A stretch of 64,000 bases of DNA from Glutamicibacter soli (GCF_003309065.1 NZ_POAF01000006.1:62001-126000), one strand, 5' to 3'. Shown: positions 49,424 to 58,286, counted from the first letter of the stretch. Numbers and translations: made by a program. Notes: generated from the letters alone by a model not told the origin.

Positions 49424-51709
49424 CTAGTGGCTGTTCTTGTTTCCGAAGCGGCGTACCAGCAACAGGAGGATGCCCAGCAGGACGATGCCCCCGGCTGCCA
49501 TGCCGATCCAGGATGCGCTGAAACCAGTCTGCGCCAGGTCATCACGGTCATTCTGGTTGCCGTTGTCCGTCGGGGTGGCCGAAGCTGTCGGCGTGGCCGA
49601 GCTGGTCGGCTCGCCCGACTCGTCAGGAGTCTGTGTCGGGGACGGGCTTGCAGTGGGCGATGCGCTTTCCGAAGGCGTCGGGCTGGCCGGCGGCTCGGCG
49701 GCCACCACGGTGAACGTGGTGGAGATGCTTTCGCGCTGCACCTGCGAGATCAGCAGCTCGTAGTCGCCGGCCTCGGTATCTTCGGCGATCGGCAGGGTGA
49801 ACGTGGTGCTTCCCTGCGCATCGGCCGCCGGAATGTCGGTGATCTCCAGCTCGCCTCCGAAGGCCGACGCGGTGATCTGAGCGCCTTCCTCCAGCCCGGT
49901 GATGGTGACCTCGATGTCCTGGCCGGCTTCCGCCTCGGTGGCGGAAAGCTCGACCTGGGCCCAGTCGGTGCCTGCGACCATCGCGCGGCCCAGCGGGGCC
50001 GGGTCGACGACGTCGTGGGACTTGAAGTAGTTCACGGTGGCCTCCAGGTCGATCTGCCCGGAGTCGGCGTGGTTCGTGCCCTCGGCGAAGGCCGCGAAGT
50101 TGTCGCCGCCAGCGGCCAAAAACGCATTTGCTGCAACCTGGAAGGTGGCGGCTTCGTCCAGCGGTTCGCCGTTGAAGGTGATGTCCTTGATGTGCTCCCC
50201 GCGAGGTGCGTCCTCGACGTAGGTGTAGGACAGACCCTCGGAGATGCCCAGATGCAGCTTGGACCGCTCGGAGCCCTCCGGCTGCCACTGTTGTTCCAGC
50301 GCCTCGCGTACCTGCGCACCGGTCATTTCGAAGGTGATCAGCGTGTTGGCGAACGGTTGCACATCGGCGGCTTCCTTGTAGGAAACTTGGCCGTCCTTGT
50401 CGCTAGGAACCTTCGGGGCCTTCGCATACACCAGGTCTGCGCGCAGGCCACCCGGGTTCATGAAGGCAATCTGCGCCGGAGTTCCGGCGAAGTCCTCATT
50501 CGAGGTGGCCCACAAGTGGATGTCTGCTACAGTGTTGCCCAGCGTGGATTCCACACCGCGGTCGGATCCCGGTTTCTTGCCACCGCGCAGGATATCGGCG
50601 GAAATTTCTCCGACCTTCACGTTGCCGACTTCTTCGGAATCCGCCACCGCCTTCTTCACGATGTTTTGTACTGTTGCGTTCGCGGTGTAGTTTGGCTTCC
50701 AGTCGCCGGCCTCGTCCTCAGTTGCCAGTGGCAAGAGCCCAGTCGAGAAGCTGGTCACTTCACCGCTGGTTCGGTCGACCACGAGGGAGATCTTGCCCAG
50801 GGTTGTGCCGTACTGGTGGGCTTGGATGACCGGACGTTTAGTGCCCGTGGGCCCTGCGATGTTATCGCACTTGTACCCCTGGTGGGTGTGGCCGGACACA
50901 ATGGCGTCCACTTGCTCGCTGGCACCACGGACCAGCTCGCCGTAGGTGGTTTTCTCTGCGGCGATAGCTTCGCAGGTGGTACTTTCCGAGCCGTTGTGGG
51001 TCAACGCGACAATGACAGATGCTTCGCCGTTGGTCGTGTCGCCGTCGGAAAGCTGCTTGGCGACGCGGTTGACCGCTTCGAGCTCGTTGCCGAACGCCAG
51101 GTCCTTGATACCTGTGGGAGTGACTAATGACGGGACATCTTCGGTCACGGTTCCGATGAAACCGACGTTGATGCCATTGACTTCCCGAATCGCGTATTCG
51201 CGCAGGGCTGGGATCTTGGTGCCCTTTTCATACACATTTGCTCCAAGGGCGAAATCTTCACCTTCCTGCCCCGACGCAGTGGCGTAGCGGTTGATGACGC
51301 GCCTGTCGCGGCCACTGAGATCGTCGAATCCCTTGTCGAATTCGTGGTTGCCTACCGCGGAAACATCGAGCCCGCCCGCGGCCAACGCGTCAATGGTCGG
51401 GTTGTCGTCCTGCGAGGCCGAAGCGAAGGTCGAGGCGCCGATGTTGTCGCCAGCTGAGACGAACAAGGTGTTCGGGTTTTGCGCGCGCAGTTCGTCGACT
51501 GCTCCTGCCAGGACTGCTGCGCCGGCAGAGTCGCTGTTGGGAGCGATGCGCCCGTGGAAATCATTGATGTCCAAGATGTCCAGGGTGAAAGTTTCGGCAG
51601 CTGGCTCTGCCACCGTTGCGGCCTGGGCTACCGCGCAACCGGCCGCAACCAAGGATGCGGTAGCCAGGGAAGTCAGCGAAATGTTCTTGATCCGCCTGAG
51701 CGCAGGCAT
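49424..51709 (-). CDS. Cell-wall-anchored 5'-nucleotidase/2',3'-cyclic phosphodiesterase (UshA/YfkN-like)
   Basis: 761 residues. Signal peptide about 1-31. The calcineurin-like metallophosphatase domain (about 40-330) has LDINDFHGR, SAGDNIGAS, VGNHEFDKG, THNGSE and SGHTHQGY, all five metal-binding blocks. The 5'-nucleotidase C-terminal domain (about 365-560) contains NPGGLRADL and YKEAADVQPFANTLITFEMTGAQVREALEQQW. A Pro/Ser/Thr-rich stalk (about 670-720) leads to a sorting signal: LAQTG, a hydrophobic segment and an Arg-containing tail. The product should be covalently attached to the wall by a class E-type sortase and scavenge nucleotides outside the cell. Confidence 0.93.
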   Translation of the reverse strand: MPALRRIKNISLTSLATASLVAAGCAVAQAATVAEPAAETFTLDILDINDFHGRIAPNSDSAGAAVLAGAVDELRAQNPNTLFVSAGDNIGASTFASASQDDNPTIDALAAGGLDVSAVGNHEFDKGFDDLSGRDRRVINRYATASGQEGEDFALGANVYEKGTKIPALREYAIREVNGINVGFIGTVTEDVPSLVTPTGIKDLAFGNELEAVNRVAKQLSDGDTTNGEASVIVALTHNGSESTTCEAIAAEKTTYGELVRGASEQVDAIVSGHTHQGYKCDNIAGPTGTKRPVIQAHQYGTTLGKISLVVDRTSGEVTSFSTGLLPLATEDEAGDWKPNYTANATVQNIVKKAVADSEEVGNVKVGEISADILRGGKKPGSDRGVESTLGNTVADIHLWATSNEDFAGTPAQIAFMNPGGLRADLVYAKAPKVPSDKDGQVSYKEAADVQPFANTLITFEMTGAQVREALEQQWQPEGSERSKLHLGISEGLSYTYVEDAPRGEHIKDITFNGEPLDEAATFQVAANAFLAAGGDNFAAFAEGTNHADSGQIDLEATVNYFKSHDVVDPAPLGRAMVAGTDWAQVELSATEAEAGQDIEVTITGLEEGAQITASAFGGELEITDIPAADAQGSTTFTLPIAEDTEAGDYELLISQVQRESISTTFTVVAAEPPASPTPSESASPTASPSPTQTPDESGEPTSSATPTASATPTDNGNQNDRDDLAQTGFSASWIGMAAGGIVLLGILLLLVRRFGNKNSH

Positions 51710-51856
51710 AGATTCTCCTCAGAGTTAAGCGTGTGACTTCTCTCATGTTTATCCCATGAAGGTGAACCTGTCGATGCTTGAACGTAAATTTCACGTATAA
51801 AACAGATCTTTTTGTGCAGCAAGAGTCCTGTTCGGTGGGTTGCATCACTGGAAATG

Positions 51857-51889
51857 CCGCATGCCCTGCCGATGCGGCAGGGCATGCGG
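51857..51889 (-). terminator. Terminator of the 51909 gene
   Basis: A perfect 14-bp stem (51857-51870 with 51876-51889); on the minus strand ATTTCC follows. It lies 20 bases beyond the stop codon of the small membrane protein. Confidence 0.75.
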
Positions 51890-51908
51890 TGAAAAAGAGT
51901 CGGAGGCT

Positions 51909-52118
51909 TTAGCGCTGGCGCTTGCGTCGTGGATCTCCGGCGGTCACCGAGGAAGATCCGACGATGCCGCTGAGGAGCAGCATGGCTGCCGCAATGAACA
52001 TCAGGGTTGAAGTGACCCAGCAGGTGGTTGCCAGAGAGCGTTGGGAGTTGTCCAGCGCGAGCACGAAAATGCAGACGCTGGCCAGCAGCAGTACTACGCC
52101 GAGCAACCGTGACTTCAT
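51909..52118 (-). CDS. Small two-helix membrane protein, unknown function
   Basis: 69 residues: MKSRLLGVVLLLASVCIFVLAL (first hydrophobic helix), a short polar turn (DNSQRS), ATTCWVTSTLMFIAAAMLLLSGIVG (second helix), and a basic tail (DPRRKRQR). AAGGG lies 8 nt before the ATG, and a proper terminator follows, which support a real gene despite its size. No family recognised. Confidence 0.65.
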   Translation of the reverse strand: MKSRLLGVVLLLASVCIFVLALDNSQRSLATTCWVTSTLMFIAAAMLLLSGIVGSSSVTAGDPRRKRQR

Positions 52119-52159
52119 CGTGCACCCTTGAATTGTCGATTTTCGCCAAATAATCGCGA

Positions 52160-52210
52160 AAACAATTCGCTATCGGCTGGAATAACATCAATGATGCCAT
52201 AAATCCAGCC
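52160..52210 (-). terminator. Probable terminator of the HNH nuclease gene
   Basis: ATCGGCTGGA and TCCAGCCGGT (about 52172-52216) form an imperfect 9-bp stem with a long loop; on the minus strand GCGAATTGTTTTC follows. A second repeat, GGGAAAC...GTTTCC, lies at about 52231-52276. Confidence 0.4.
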
Positions 52211-52290
52211 GGTTGAACATACGCCCAAAGTGGTAATTTACTGGGAAACGCTCAATCTGTGGGTTGAGAACGGTTTCCGAAGATCTTCTG

Positions 52291-52992
52291 CTAAACGCAG
52301 GACGTCAGGATCTTCTTGATGGAATCATGCTCGGCTTGTGTCATCCATGCACCGTACTTGGCCTTGACCTGGGTCTGCCGCGACACGTATTCGCAGCGGA
52401 AGTCCTTGTTTGGTGGCAGCCATGTTGCCGCGTCCTTGTCGCCCTTGGCGGCGTTTGTGGGTCCGTCCGAGGCGAGGAGATTCAACGGATCGTTGGCGAA
52501 CTGGAGGCGCTCATCCTTGCTCCATTTCTGGGCGCCCTTCTGCCAGGCGTCCGACAGCGCGACGACATGGTCGATCTGTACGGCGGAACTTGTGGTTTGG
52601 CCGCGCTCGAAATTGATCGTCTTGCCCGTGTAGGGGTCATGGAAAGTTCCGCTCAATACCACGCAGTCGACCCGGGCCGGTTTGTATTCAACATTGTCCA
52701 GATCGCGAGCGAGGATATCGTTGCGCGCATCGCAGCCGTTGTTGTCGGTATCTTTCCATCCGTTGCTGAATTGCTCGCGAGAGTAGCCGGTCTTCGGTGC
52801 GCGACCCTTGATGGCGATGTCTTCCAATTGGTTCAGGGACGTGGCATACGTCGCCTGCTGATCGGCTGTCGGGGTCGCGGCCTGGGCGCCGTTTGTCCCG
52901 GTGAAATCCGTGGAAGCCAGCGATGAGCAGGAAACCAGTCCGAGGGTGGATGCGACGAGAACTAGGGACAGGGTGCGGCGCAGCAGTCGCAT
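52291..52992 (-). CDS. Secreted HNH-family nuclease lipoprotein (DUF1524-like)
   Basis: 233 residues. A signal peptide with lipobox VSC (Cys22) and an Ala/Thr linker precede a nuclease domain of the HNH/DUF1524 type. Key motifs: DARNDILARDL, YTGKTINFERG, VQIDHVVALSDAWQKGAQKWSKDERLQFANDPLNLLASDGPTNAAKGDKD. The Asp-His pair in IDHVVAL and the Asn of NDPLNLL are the predicted catalytic and metal residues. This domain is common in secreted actinobacterial proteins and may degrade extracellular DNA. The start at 52992 gives the lipoprotein signal; a longer frame adds 25 charged residues. Confidence 0.88.
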   Translation of the reverse strand: MRLLRRTLSLVLVASTLGLVSCSSLASTDFTGTNGAQAATPTADQQATYATSLNQLEDIAIKGRAPKTGYSREQFSNGWKDTDNNGCDARNDILARDLDNVEYKPARVDCVVLSGTFHDPYTGKTINFERGQTTSSAVQIDHVVALSDAWQKGAQKWSKDERLQFANDPLNLLASDGPTNAAKGDKDAATWLPPNKDFRCEYVSRQTQVKAKYGAWMTQAEHDSIKKILTSCV

Positions 52993-53246
52993 GCGGTGGT
53001 ACTTCTCCTTGAATATGCGGCGGGACTGCAATCCGCGGTCCCAGCATTCGACTCTATGTGCCTGCACCGACGAAACTCTGATTCGCTCCAGGTGTCTTGC
53101 TGTGATTCTCTTCTCGGAAGTTGGCAGGCTGAATTGAAAAAGTTACCATTTTGCCGCCATAATCCGCTGTGACAAGTATTGTTTTCTTTCGGTAGACGAA
53201 ATATGGTCAGCATGATGCTGATTTGAATGACCATCGGGATGTTGCT

Positions 53247-53870
53247 GTGAAGAAGTTTCTGTATCCACTGCTGGCCGGCGTACTGCTGCTCAGTGCCTGT
53301 ACGACACCCGTATCCAAGCTTAAACCCGTGGAACAGCAAGATCTCGGCGGGTATGACTCGGCCTGGGAAGCGGAACAACACGGTGACGATCCCTACGCGA
53401 AGTATTACCAAGAAGGTGTTCCGATTTTCTCAGAGCTGCAAACACAGGTTCTGCGAGCTACCCCGATCTTCGGCGACCTTGATACGCGTGATGATGTGGA
53501 CGAATTTGCCATGGGACTTTCGGGATTTTTCCGATCCACGACCTTTATAGGCGAAAATGGCGAGCAAGAGGTTATCAACGATTCGACATCCATGAGCGGC
53601 ACCGCGGAAGAAGCGGGTGATTACAAGGTTGAATTTGGTTGCTGGGGTGTTGGGCGCGCGGCCGTGCAGGTTTTCATCAACGTAGATTTTCCGGAAATTG
53701 GCATGGAGCCATCGGTCGAGATCCCATTGACCTGCGAGGTCCCCGCAGCAACCACCCACGGCGAGTTTGAAATCGGTCCATCCGCCGAGAGCTACAGCAT
53801 TTTGGTTTCCGGTGATCCCGAAACCATCGGATCCTACGAACTCAACCTGTACCAAAATGATGGCAAGTGA
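53247..53870 (+). CDS. Lipoprotein of unknown function, first of a paralogous pair
   Basis: 207 residues, GTG start chosen because it gives an ideal lipoprotein signal, MKKFLYPLLAGVLLLSAC (Cys18). An upstream TTG would add eight polar residues. The mature part is acidic; TTPVSKLKPVEQQ after the Cys recurs as TTPVSQLGPLDRE in the next gene. The rest includes SGTAEEAGDYKVEFGCWGVGRAAVQVFI and a C-terminal beta-rich segment (SYSILVSGDPETIGSYELNLYQND). No known family recognised. Its stop is 4 bases before the ATG chosen for the next gene. Confidence 0.8.
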   Translation: MKKFLYPLLAGVLLLSACTTPVSKLKPVEQQDLGGYDSAWEAEQHGDDPYAKYYQEGVPIFSELQTQVLRATPIFGDLDTRDDVDEFAMGLSGFFRSTTFIGENGEQEVINDSTSMSGTAEEAGDYKVEFGCWGVGRAAVQVFINVDFPEIGMEPSVEIPLTCEVPAATTHGEFEIGPSAESYSILVSGDPETIGSYELNLYQNDGK

Positions 53871-53874
53871 GCGA

Positions 53875-54480
53875 ATGAAGAAAATGCTGCCTCTGCTCGG
53901 AGCTGTAATTCTTGCGCTCACGTCCTGCACAACTCCGGTGTCCCAGCTCGGCCCGCTAGATCGCGAATCGCCCAGGCAACAGTCAAACACCCTCCAATTC
54001 CAGCAACCCGTCGAGGAATCGTCGCCTGAGGAGATCGCCCACCGCCAAGAAGTTGCACTGCACTACCCGCCGCTGATGTATCTGGCGATGGTCGGAATAT
54101 CCTCAGACCCTACCGCTATGGACGGCATAGGATTCTGGCAGGGCGAAATCGAGCAGCGCGGCTACCACGGGTTGGTTGCATGGGCTGCCCAACGCTTTCA
54201 ATACCAACAGGGCGGAACCCTTGCGCCTGAAGAGTTATCTTTGGAAACGGATGGCTTGCCGGGCCCGTATCTGATCAAGTACACCTGTTCAGGCTCGGGC
54301 CGGACCGACGTTCGAATCAAGGACGGGCCAAAGATGCTGCGGCAAAAAATTGTCCAGTGCTCGACAGATCCGAATGTCGTGGAATTCGAACTTGACGAGA
54401 AAAATATCGAGAATCTGGTCATCGAGCTGATCCCGGAGCTCTCGGCTCCGGCGGGTTTTGAAGTCCAGGTCATCCAGTAG
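53875..54480 (+). CDS. Lipoprotein of unknown function, second of the pair
   Basis: 201 residues from ATG 53875: MKKMLPLLGAVILALTSC (Cys18) then TTPVSQLGPLDRES. ATGs at 53857 and 53860 are alternatives that overlap the previous gene. The C-terminal half has the same plan as its neighbour: LPGPYLIKYTCSGSGRTDVRIKD...VVEFELDEKNIENLVIELIPE, i.e. a Cys-containing strand followed by charged beta strands. The two proteins probably arose by duplication and then diverged strongly. Both mature parts contain two or more Cys, allowing disulfides. Function unknown. Confidence 0.75.
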   Translation: MKKMLPLLGAVILALTSCTTPVSQLGPLDRESPRQQSNTLQFQQPVEESSPEEIAHRQEVALHYPPLMYLAMVGISSDPTAMDGIGFWQGEIEQRGYHGLVAWAAQRFQYQQGGTLAPEELSLETDGLPGPYLIKYTCSGSGRTDVRIKDGPKMLRQKIVQCSTDPNVVEFELDEKNIENLVIELIPELSAPAGFEVQVIQ

Positions 54481-54545
54481 CTCCGGAAACACCCGGCGAA
54501 GACACGTGTTCGGCCGTCCCGGACGGCTTGTGGTACTAATGGGAC

Positions 54546-54630
54546 GTAGTGACACGGGGTGCCGCCATGCGGCTGAGATAAAACCCGTCGAACCTGATCC
54601 AGTTAGCACTGGCGAAGGGAATGTCCTGGA
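54546..54630 (+). promoter_or_regulatory. TPP (thi-box) riboswitch
   Basis: All conserved thi-box blocks are present in order: ACACGGGGTGCC, GGCTGAGATAAAACCCG, GAACCTGATCCAGTTAGCACTGGCGAAGGGAA (given here only as successive short blocks: GAACCTGATCC, AGTTAGCACTGGCG, AAGGGAA). The ATG of the next gene follows about 70 nt later, with AAGGAG at 54683-54688. A TACTAAT -10-like box is at about 54534. The sensor controls a dehydrogenase-monooxygenase pair, not known thiamine genes. Confidence 0.95.
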
Positions 54631-54699
54631 TACCTCGATGCCACGCATCTACGCCGGGGTCCCGTTCGCCTTGACACATCTTCAAGGAGTTCGAGCACC

Positions 54700-55509
54700 A
54701 TGAACGCACACGCAGCAACCGACACCGCAGCTTCTTCCACCACCGCACTGCCGCTCAAGGAACAACTGGTGCTGGTCACCGGCGGCGCCCGCGGGCTGGG
54801 CGCGGCCATCAGCGCCGCTTTTCTGGACGCCGGGGCGAAGGTCGTCGTCAACTACCGCAGCTCGTCGCAGGCGGCCGAGGAACTTGCCGCCGCATTCCCC
54901 GGACAGGCGCTGGCATTGCAGGCCGACGTGCGCGACGCCGCCGGGCTGAAGGACCTGGCCGCCGCCGCGGCCGAGCACTTCGGCCGCCCGATCACCACCT
55001 TGGTCAACAACGCGCTGGTGGATTTCTCCTTCAACGCAGATGCCCGTTCCAAGGCAGACGAGCTGTCCGCCGAAGAGCTCACGGCCCAGTTCGCCGGTTC
55101 CGTGCTCGCACCTGTCGCCGCGATCCAGGCAGTGCTGCCGAGCATGCGCCAGGCGGGCTTCGGACGCATCGTCAACATCGGCACCAACCTGTTCCAGCAC
55201 CCAGTGGTCCCGTACCACGACTACACCGCGACCAAGGCGGCGCTGCTCTCGCTGACCCGCACCTTCGCGGACGACCTGGGCCCGGAAGGCATCAACGTCA
55301 ACATGGTTTCCGGAGGCCTGCTGCGCACCACGGATGCCTCGGCCGCCACTCCTGAAGAGGTCTTCGACCTGATCGCCTCCGGCACCCCGTTGCGCCGGGT
55401 GACCTCGCCGGCCGAGCTCGCCGACGCGGTGCTGTTCTTCGCCTCGCCGCTCTCGCGCGGGGTGACCGGACAGAACCTGATCGTCGACGGCGGCCTGGTC
55501 AAGGGATGA
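54700..55509 (+). CDS. Short-chain dehydrogenase/reductase
   Basis: 269 residues, classical SDR. The NAD(P) motif is TGGARGLGAAIS (about 27-38), VNYRSSSQ suggests NADP preference, LVNNALVDF holds the NNAx motif, and the catalytic Tyr-x3-Lys is in PYHDYTATKAALL. The closing block is GVTGQNLIVDGG. It resembles 3-oxoacyl-ACP reductases. It is translated after the TPP riboswitch and is coupled to the monooxygenase by an ATGA overlap. Substrate unknown; thiamine-related or organosulfur substrates are both plausible. Confidence 0.9.
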   Translation: MNAHAATDTAASSTTALPLKEQLVLVTGGARGLGAAISAAFLDAGAKVVVNYRSSSQAAEELAAAFPGQALALQADVRDAAGLKDLAAAAAEHFGRPITTLVNNALVDFSFNADARSKADELSAEELTAQFAGSVLAPVAAIQAVLPSMRQAGFGRIVNIGTNLFQHPVVPYHDYTATKAALLSLTRTFADDLGPEGINVNMVSGGLLRTTDASAATPEEVFDLIASGTPLRRVTSPAELADAVLFFASPLSRGVTGQNLIVDGGLVKG

Positions 55510-56858
55510 GCGCATCGAGGAAGCAGGCCCGGTTCAACCTGTTCATCTACGGCGCGGGGCACCACCAGGCGGCCTGGCGGGCGCCGGATTCCCCGGCCGA
55601 GCGGCTGGGCGAGACCGCGTACTACGTCGAATTGGCGCAGCTGGCCGAACGCGGCCTGCTGGACGCGGTGTTCCTGGCCGACGGCCAAGCCGTCTCCCCG
55701 GAGGCCGCGGCGGCAGGTCCTACCTGGTTCTTCGAACCGTTTACGCTGCTGTCCGCGCTGAGCCAGAAGACCAGCCGGATCGGTCTGGTCTGCACGGTGT
55801 CCTCCAGCTTCTACACCCCGTTCCACGCCGCGCGCATGCTGGCCAGCCTGGACCGGCTCTCCGGCGGCCGGGCCGGCGCCAATGTGGTCACCAGTATGTG
55901 GGATACCGAGGCGCAGAACCACGGGCGCGAAACCCTGGGCGACCATGCCTACCGCTACGGCCGCGCCGACGAGTTCATCACGGTGCTGCGGGGGCTGTTC
56001 GGATCCTACCCCTCAGCGGCGGTGCGGGCCGACCGCGCAGGCGTGTTCACCGACCCGCGGCAGCTGTCGGCCATCGACCACGCGGGCGAGCACTTCGGTG
56101 TGCGCGGGCCGCTGAATATCCCCGACGGGCCGCAAGGCTCCCCGGTGCTGTTCCAGGCAGGGGCCTCCGCCCAGGGGCGCGAGCTCGCGGCGGCCCATGC
56201 CGAGGCGATCTACGCGGTGGCCGCCGACCGGCAGATGGCGCTGGACTACGCACAGGACGTGCGGTCCCGGGCCGCCGCGGCAGGGCGCGATCCGCAGGCC
56301 CTGGCCATCATGCCGGGGCTGGTCGCCTACGTGGGCCGCACGCTGGAGGAGGCCAAGGACAAGCAGCGCCGGCTCAACGACCTGCTGCCCGTCGAGCAGG
56401 CACTGGCCCAGCTGGCGATATTCGTGCAGCAGGACACCAGCGCCTGGGAGCTGGATGCACCGGTGCCCGAACTTCCCTCCGCCGCAGACTTCACCGGCCC
56501 GGCCGGACGCTACGCGACGATCCTGCGGTTGATCGAGATCCACCAGCCGACGGTGCGCGAGCTGCTCGGGCTGCTGGCGGCCGGGGGAGGGCACTGCACC
56601 TTGGTCGGAACGCCGGAGATGATCGCCGACGAGATCGAGCTCTGGCTGGATACCGGGGCGGCTGACGGCTTCAACCTGATGCCGCCGAGCCTGCCCGACG
56701 GCTTGGCGGATTTCGTCGAGCTGGTGATCCCCGAGCTGCAGCGCCGCGGACGCTTCCGCACCGCCTACGAGCACCGCACGCTGCGCGGCAATCTGGGCCT
56801 GCCGGCGCCGGTGGCCGGGGGACGCGCTCGCCGGCCCGCATTAGGAGCTGCGTCGTGA
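55506..56858 (+). CDS. FMN-dependent monooxygenase, NtaA/SnaA/DszA family, third copy
   Basis: 450 residues, luciferase-like barrel. Family blocks: ARFNLFIYGAGHHQAAWRAPDSP, YYVELAQLAERGLLDAVFLADGQ, TPFHAARMLASLDRLSGGRAGANVVTSMWDTEAQNHG, VLFQAGASAQGRELAAAHAEAIY and DGFNLMPPSLPDGLADFVELVIPELQRRGRF. It is closer to the DmoA/NtaA group than to bacterial luciferase. It overlaps the SDR stop by 4 bases and shares its TPP riboswitch. No flavin reductase is adjacent. The likely reaction is oxygenolytic cleavage of a C-S or C-N bond; the substrate is not known. Confidence 0.9.
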   Translation: MSASRKQARFNLFIYGAGHHQAAWRAPDSPAERLGETAYYVELAQLAERGLLDAVFLADGQAVSPEAAAAGPTWFFEPFTLLSALSQKTSRIGLVCTVSSSFYTPFHAARMLASLDRLSGGRAGANVVTSMWDTEAQNHGRETLGDHAYRYGRADEFITVLRGLFGSYPSAAVRADRAGVFTDPRQLSAIDHAGEHFGVRGPLNIPDGPQGSPVLFQAGASAQGRELAAAHAEAIYAVAADRQMALDYAQDVRSRAAAAGRDPQALAIMPGLVAYVGRTLEEAKDKQRRLNDLLPVEQALAQLAIFVQQDTSAWELDAPVPELPSAADFTGPAGRYATILRLIEIHQPTVRELLGLLAAGGGHCTLVGTPEMIADEIELWLDTGAADGFNLMPPSLPDGLADFVELVIPELQRRGRFRTAYEHRTLRGNLGLPAPVAGGRARRPALGAAS

Positions 56859-56936
56859 TGCGCTGGCGGGAAGACAAGCGAAGTGGATTGCGTTCGTGGA
56901 TTCTTCTCCGGGGCCGGCAGGCCGCCGGCACAGCGG

Positions 56937-58124
56937 TCAGCGCATCAGCCGTCCTTCGCGCAGCGTCCAGTAGGAGGAAATGTGGCTGGAGCGCTTCGAC
57001 AGGTTCCAGCGGTCGCAGATGCGGCTGATGGCCTTGACGGTGCTTCGTTCAGCATGGGCCACGACACCCAGACCTTGGCGCGGGACCGCCAGCGTCTGGA
57101 AAGCCTCGGCCAGGACGTCGCTGCGTCCTGCCGGCACGCCGTCGCGGGAAAGCCAGCGTAAAACAATGCCCTGGGGATGTTTCACGTCAAACATTGCTCG
57201 TTCGTCGGCAATTTCAAGCAGCGCCACACCCTGCGCGTGCTCCGGCAGAGTTTCGAGGATCTTGGAGATCGCCGGTATCCCGGCTTCATCCGCGGCCAGC
57301 ACATAGTAGTCGGCGCCCAGCTGGATGGAGGTCTTGCTGCGCGCCGGGGAAATGACCAGCGCCGCACCGGGCTCTACAGTGCCTGCCCAGTGCCCGACAG
57401 TTCCGGGCTCGCCGTGGAGCACGAAGTCGATGGCCAGCTCATCGACCACCGGATCGATCCAGCGGATGGTGTAGGACTTCGAGCGCGGCACCTGCTCGCG
57501 CGGCAGCCGCTGGCGAAGCTCTCTCAGGTCGTAGGGCGGAACCAGCCCGAGGGCGGGATCCGCGGCATACACCTTGACGTATTCATCCAGTGCGCCGTTG
57601 GAGCGGTAGCCGTCGAGCTTCGGTGCGCTGGCCACGAGGCGCACCAGCTGGTCGCTGAGCTTTTGCACCCGGGTGATGGTCAGGACATGCTGGTCGATCT
57701 TGTGCCGAGGGGCTTCGACTTGGCTGACCGGCGGTGAATAGCGGGCCAACGGCTCCTCGTAGGTTTCGGAATACGGCTGCGTCTCCTGCGCGGCAGCGGG
57801 TGCTGCGTCAGACGCCGCGCCGGGAGCCGGCGGAGCGTAGTGGCTCGGCCTGAATGAGGTGCGCAGCGTCTTGTCCAGGACCTTGCGCGCCGCGGCGAGC
57901 GCCGCCGCGGCCCCGGCCCGTTCGGCGGCGGCCAGCAGTTCGTCGGTCTGCTGCTCGTTCAGCAGCGACCCCCTGGCGATGCTCTGATACAGGTGTTCCT
58001 TGGCTGTTGCCTGCCCGGCTTGGGCTCCGGCCTTCTCGGCAAGCTTGAGCACCTCAAGAGTCAGGCCCTCCTTGGCGGAGATGGACACCTGGGGGCCGTA
58101 CTTGTTGTATTTGTGCTTCGACAT
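56937..58124 (-). CDS. Siderophore-interacting protein with N-terminal extension
   Basis: 395 residues. The C-terminal 260 residues form the SIP/ViuB domain: FAD-binding motif SKSYTIRWID (the usual RxYTxR pattern), IDFVLHGEPGTVGHWAGTVEPGAALVISPARSK, and the NAD(P)-binding end DYYVLAADEAGIPAISKILETL. It reduces ferric siderophores in the cytoplasm. The first roughly 125 residues are unusual: a helical, Ala-rich segment (AKEGLTLEVLKLAEKAGAQAGQ...AERAGAAAALAAARKVL) and a Pro/Ala linker. The start at 58124 is the only good one. Read from the end, the C-terminus RLMR ends 78 bases past the neighbouring monooxygenase. Confidence 0.9.
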   Translation of the reverse strand: MSKHKYNKYGPQVSISAKEGLTLEVLKLAEKAGAQAGQATAKEHLYQSIARGSLLNEQQTDELLAAAERAGAAAALAAARKVLDKTLRTSFRPSHYAPPAPGAASDAAPAAAQETQPYSETYEEPLARYSPPVSQVEAPRHKIDQHVLTITRVQKLSDQLVRLVASAPKLDGYRSNGALDEYVKVYAADPALGLVPPYDLRELRQRLPREQVPRSKSYTIRWIDPVVDELAIDFVLHGEPGTVGHWAGTVEPGAALVISPARSKTSIQLGADYYVLAADEAGIPAISKILETLPEHAQGVALLEIADERAMFDVKHPQGIVLRWLSRDGVPAGRSDVLAEAFQTLAVPRQGLGVVAHAERSTVKAISRICDRWNLSKRSSHISSYWTLREGRLMR

Positions 58125-58286
58125 GGTGTGCCTTCCCGCGCTGTTCGGGCTACTGCTCCTAGCCTGAGTATGAGCGAATCGGACCGGCCAGGCAAGGGCG
58201 AGTCCCACTGGCAGGGGTCTCTGCCGGCAGCCGGAAAACGCCCGCTTTGCGAAGAGGAATCCGCTTCCGTCCGATATTCGATTCGG

